From Desulfobacterales bacterium (GTDB taxonomy: Bacteria > Desulfobacterota > Desulfobacteria > Desulfobacterales > JAHEIW01), in the NCBI GenBank assembly GCA_030145015.1, contig JAQYWI010000239.1, positions 1 to 7,248 of the forward strand: a stretch of DNA of 7,248 bases, given 5' to 3'. The translations under genes were made by a program, and so were the position numbers. Below are positions 6,558-7,248 of this stretch, one piece after another (the stretch's first letter is position 1; every line of letters begins with the position of its first letter). The notes beneath the pieces were generated by a model, which ran no database searches, was not told the origin of the DNA, and was given only the letters and a program-made list of their open reading frames with translations.

Positions 6558-7025
6558 ATGCAAATTTCACCTGAACAGTTCGAGAGTATCCTGCCACTGG
6601 CGGTGAAGTGGGCGGAAGCCAAAGAAAAGGTCATATTGGAGCATGGCACTGCACTGTCTCCGCAGTATATGGAAGATGCAAGATCGATCGGTGTGAGATT
6701 CCCGGAAAAAGTTTGGATTTACGAAGTCCCTCAGATACCCATCCCGAAGCATCCAATTTTGAAATCGGCGGTGAAGGCAACTCAACTGATTTCACCTGCA
6801 ACGGTTGGACTTTCACTGAGGTACGGAATTTTCATCCATTCAAATTATTCAAATGACCGTTATATCATCGTCCATGAATTGGTTCACACCATGCAATGCG
6901 AGAGACTGGGGGGATTGTATGCCTTTTTAAAAAAATGCATGTGGGAGTGCATCGAAATAGGCTATCCGCAGGCCCCAGTGGAGCAAGAAGCGGTCAGAAT
7001 TGCCAGTGAGATATGCGGAATTTAG
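6558..7025 (+). CDS. Small conserved-type protein with HELVH zinc-peptidase motif
   Basis: A 155-residue protein with no signal peptide or clear membrane segment. YIIVHELVHTMQCERLGG carries HELVH at 106-110, the HExxH motif in which two histidines bind zinc and the glutamate is the catalytic base. A third ligand could be E142 or E144 in APVEQEAVRIAS, a gluzincin-like spacing of about 30 residues. IFIHSNYSNDRYIIVHEL resembles a strand followed by the active-site helix. The family seems known only as hypothetical or DUF-type proteins, so peptidase activity is inferred from the motif. The start ATG 6558 has no good Shine-Dalgarno, but no better in-frame start was seen. It lies 84 bases after gdhA on the same strand, and its stop codon overlaps the ribosome site of the next short ORF. 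A link to glutamate metabolism is not evident. Confidence 0.75.
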   Translation: MQISPEQFESILPLAVKWAEAKEKVILEHGTALSPQYMEDARSIGVRFPEKVWIYEVPQIPIPKHPILKSAVKATQLISPATVGLSLRYGIFIHSNYSNDRYIIVHELVHTMQCERLGGLYAFLKKCMWECIEIGYPQAPVEQEAVRIASEICGI

Positions 7026-7034
7026 GAGTTCGAT

Positions 7035-7112
7035 ATGGAAATATTCAAAAACAAGACTTCGGGTAAGTACTTCATCGGCATCGATGTGAAAACGGCGAAA
7101 CAGCAATCATGA
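7035..7112 (+). pseudogene. Short unrecognised ORF, probably frameshifted and cut by the transposase junction
   Basis: AGGAG (7024-7028, overlapping the preceding stop codon) sits 6 bases before ATG 7035, so translation is likely to start here. The product is only 25 residues (MEIFKNKTSGKYFIGID then KTAKQQS and TGA at 7110-7112). If one G is added after GTG at 7086-7088, the frame continues as VENGETAIMITP, which reads more naturally as protein. That suggests a single-base loss in a small gene whose remainder was replaced by the transposase fragment. I do not recognise its function. The frameshift reading is an inference from a short stretch. Confidence 0.4.
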
Positions 7113-7128
7113 TTACACCCATACCCGC

Positions 7129-7248
7129 ATGGATATGTCGGTCTTTGATGATAACTATCAAAACGATGAGACGGGCCGCAGTGCGTATAATCCCAAGATT
7201 TTGTTAAAAGTGGTGTTGTTTGCGTATTCACGGGGGCTGGTAACCTCG
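7129..7248 (+). CDS. Transposase N-terminal fragment (IS1182/IS5-like), runs off the window
   Basis: MDMSVFDDNYQNDETGRS followed by NPKILLKVVLFAYSRG is typical of the N-terminal DUF772-type domain of IS transposases whose DDE catalytic domain lies further on, outside this window. The frame is open from 7090, after TGA 7087-7089, to the window end. Intact relatives usually have some 30-45 residues before the DLSVFD-like motif; here the preceding in-frame residues (KRRNSNHDYTHTR) do not look like that segment, and no ribosome site precedes ATG 7129. The transposase is therefore probably 5'-truncated at a junction near 7110-7130. No terminal inverted repeat could be identified. The family assignment is from memory of the motif. 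Confidence 0.65.
   Translation, partial: MDMSVFDDNYQNDETGRSAYNPKILLKVVLFAYSRGLVTS

Noticed and set aside
7022..7231. 69-codon minus-strand open frame at the right edge
   Set aside because: It is antisense to the clear transposase motif and the well-initiated short ORF, and its sequence shows no protein-like pattern.
1..7248. CRISPR array, tRNA, riboswitch or tandem-repeat region
   Set aside because: No regularly spaced direct repeats, no cloverleaf and no recognisable aptamer core were seen on either strand.

Overview
The window looks like chromosomal DNA of a Gram-negative anaerobe, probably a member of the Desulfobacterota (the former Deltaproteobacteria). This is inferred from the style of the genes and not from any marker gene: an NtrC-type sigma-54 activator paired with a soluble PAS/GAF kinase, a good -24/-12 promoter, a glutamate dehydrogenase resembling those of anaerobes, a small cysteine-rich protein, and an integrase and transposase of types I associate with that group. 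Base composition is moderate and intergenic DNA is AT-rich. No rRNA, tRNA or CRISPR array is visible.

Left part (1-1482). Two strong hairpins (132-177 and 253-279) lie beside a minus-strand tyrosine recombinase gene (286-1123). The gene has its own promoter and a strong Shine-Dalgarno, but a run of nine A residues puts its first 27 codons out of frame with the rest. Removing one A restores a continuous 278-residue integrase with all catalytic residues. The gene is therefore either a fresh pseudogene, a homopolymer sequencing error, or expressed by slippage.

Centre (1483-4404). A cytoplasmic PAS-GAF-HisKA-HATPase sensor kinase overlaps by 11 bases an NtrC-family response regulator (receiver, AAA+ with an intact GAFTGA loop, Fis-type HTH). 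A probable intrinsic terminator follows.

Right part (4405-7025). A near-consensus sigma-54 promoter (4542-4557) precedes a 103-residue protein with two copies of a four-cysteine motif, then a hexameric-type glutamate dehydrogenase (gdhA), then a small protein with an HELVH zinc-peptidase motif. The simplest reading is that the two-component system controls the sigma-54 promoter, and so the Cys-rich protein and glutamate dehydrogenase, linking a cytoplasmic signal to nitrogen or glutamate metabolism. The coenzyme loop of the dehydrogenase resembles the NAD-dependent Clostridium symbiosum enzyme, so glutamate breakdown is as plausible as ammonium assimilation.

Right edge (7026-7248). A short ORF that seems broken by a frameshift runs into the N-terminal part of an IS-type transposase whose usual first residues are missing. 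This looks like a mobile-element junction, and the transposase leaves the window.
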